Source: Actinomycetota bacterium (GTDB taxonomy: Bacteria > Actinomycetota > Humimicrobiia > Humimicrobiales > Humimicrobiaceae). Taken from it: DNA of 13,805 nt. Location: contig JAMCQQ010000489.1 in NCBI GenBank assembly GCA_023379515.1, positions 1 to 13,805 on the forward strand, read 5' to 3'. The notes beneath the pieces were generated by a model. The model searched no databases, had not been told where the DNA came from, and was given only the letters and a program-made list of their open reading frames with translations. Position numbers and translations under genes: made by a program. Shown here piece after piece: positions 13,471-13,805 of the stretch (positions are counted from its first letter, which is position 1; each line of letters begins with the position of its first letter).

Positions 13471-13479
13471 GATCAGTTT
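13471..13479. repeat. Right 9-bp target duplication of copy 2
   Basis: GATCAGTTT, exact direct repeat of 13386-13394. Confidence 0.85.
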
Positions 13480-13487
13480 TTATTTCT

Positions 13488-13805
13488 TTAACCAATGAGA
13501 GTTTTTAAAAATGCTGATAGTGCCAAAAAACCGGTAGAAATAAAAATACCAGCTATTAAAAATAAAAAGTATCTGGCAGCGGTTGATACAGTATTTTTGA
13601 GTCTTCGTGATAGGGCAAAAATAAGTATCAGAAGCAAATGGGATATCAGCAATATTTCGCCTGCGATAGATAAAAGACTCCAAACAAACAATATTTTCTT
13701 ATAGGTGAAATAAAATAAAAGAATTATTGCAATTCCTGAAACAACCCACAAAATGAATCTTGGCTTATTATCGAGGTATTGTTTTTCAATTCCTGCTTTC
13801 CATAT
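13488..13805 (-). CDS. Membrane protein of unknown function, 5' end missing
   Basis: An open frame enters from the right edge and ends at TAA 13488-13490, giving at least 105 residues. A possible TTG start exists at 13751, but the frame stays open to the edge (beginning IWKAGIEKQYLDNKPRF), so the gene is probably cut by the window. Three hydrophobic helices are visible: FILWVVSGIAIILLFYF, a long one around VWSLLSIAGEILLISHLLLI, and ARYFLFLIAGIFISTGFLAL, with a basic loop (SRRLKN) between the second and third. I do not recognise the family. Copy 2 of the MITE-like element begins about 20 bases past its stop codon. Confidence 0.55.
   Translation of the reverse strand: MWKAGIEKQYLDNKPRFILWVVSGIAIILLFYFTYKKILFVWSLLSIAGEILLISHLLLILIFALSRRLKNTVSTAARYFLFLIAGIFISTGFLALSAFLKTLIG

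Overview
The window is AT-rich (roughly one third G+C by eye) and looks like a piece of an anaerobic bacterial genome. It carries a corrinoid protein, LarC (nickel-pincer cofactor synthesis), a ferredoxin-type complex I-like operon and a PcsB/CwlO-like coiled-coil hydrolase with a 3D domain. The hydrolase type suggests a monoderm, Actinomycetota- or Bacillota-like lineage, but this is inference and no rRNA or marker gene settles it. Several genes use TTG starts and many lack a clear Shine-Dalgarno (SD) sequence.

Layout. 1-690(-): 5' part of a zinc-dependent alcohol dehydrogenase running off the left edge and containing two nested exact inverted repeats. 829-1569(-): corrinoid protein with its terminator. 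1673-2341(+): divergent family-4-like uracil-DNA glycosylase with a promoter predicting a leaderless mRNA. 2342-4127(-): two cell-wall genes, a coiled-coil/3D-domain hydrolase and a DUF1287 protein. 4269-10580(-): an eight-gene operon in the order nuoA-B-CD-H-I-J-K-N. 10679-10903: a 225-bp transposon-like repeat with a nested structured segment, lying between divergent promoters. 10974-12083(+): AI-2E-family permease, converging on and overlapping larC at 12031-13263(-). 13395-13470: a 76-bp second copy of the repeat. 13488-13805(-): partial small membrane protein.

The centrepiece is the nuo-like operon. It has homologues of NuoA, B, CD (fused), H, I, J, K and one antiporter-type subunit (N), but no E, F, G, L or M. 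NuoB keeps all four N2-cluster cysteines and NuoI keeps both 4Fe-4S motifs, so an electron wire is intact. Manual gap-free alignment to remembered E. coli sequences shows that nearly every conserved ionisable residue of the proton path (A, H, J, K, N) is replaced by a neutral one, and the quinone-site His motif of NuoD is replaced by Phe-containing sequence. All frames are open and genes are tightly packed, so this looks like a maintained, repurposed complex and not decay. It may be an undescribed class of complex I relative that moves electrons between unknown partners at the membrane without the standard proton path.

The two small repeats share terminal inverted repeats, each has a perfect 9-bp target duplication, and they differ by a 150-bp GC-richer, multi-hairpin segment. 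That arrangement suggests a nested insertion or a cargo-carrying MITE.
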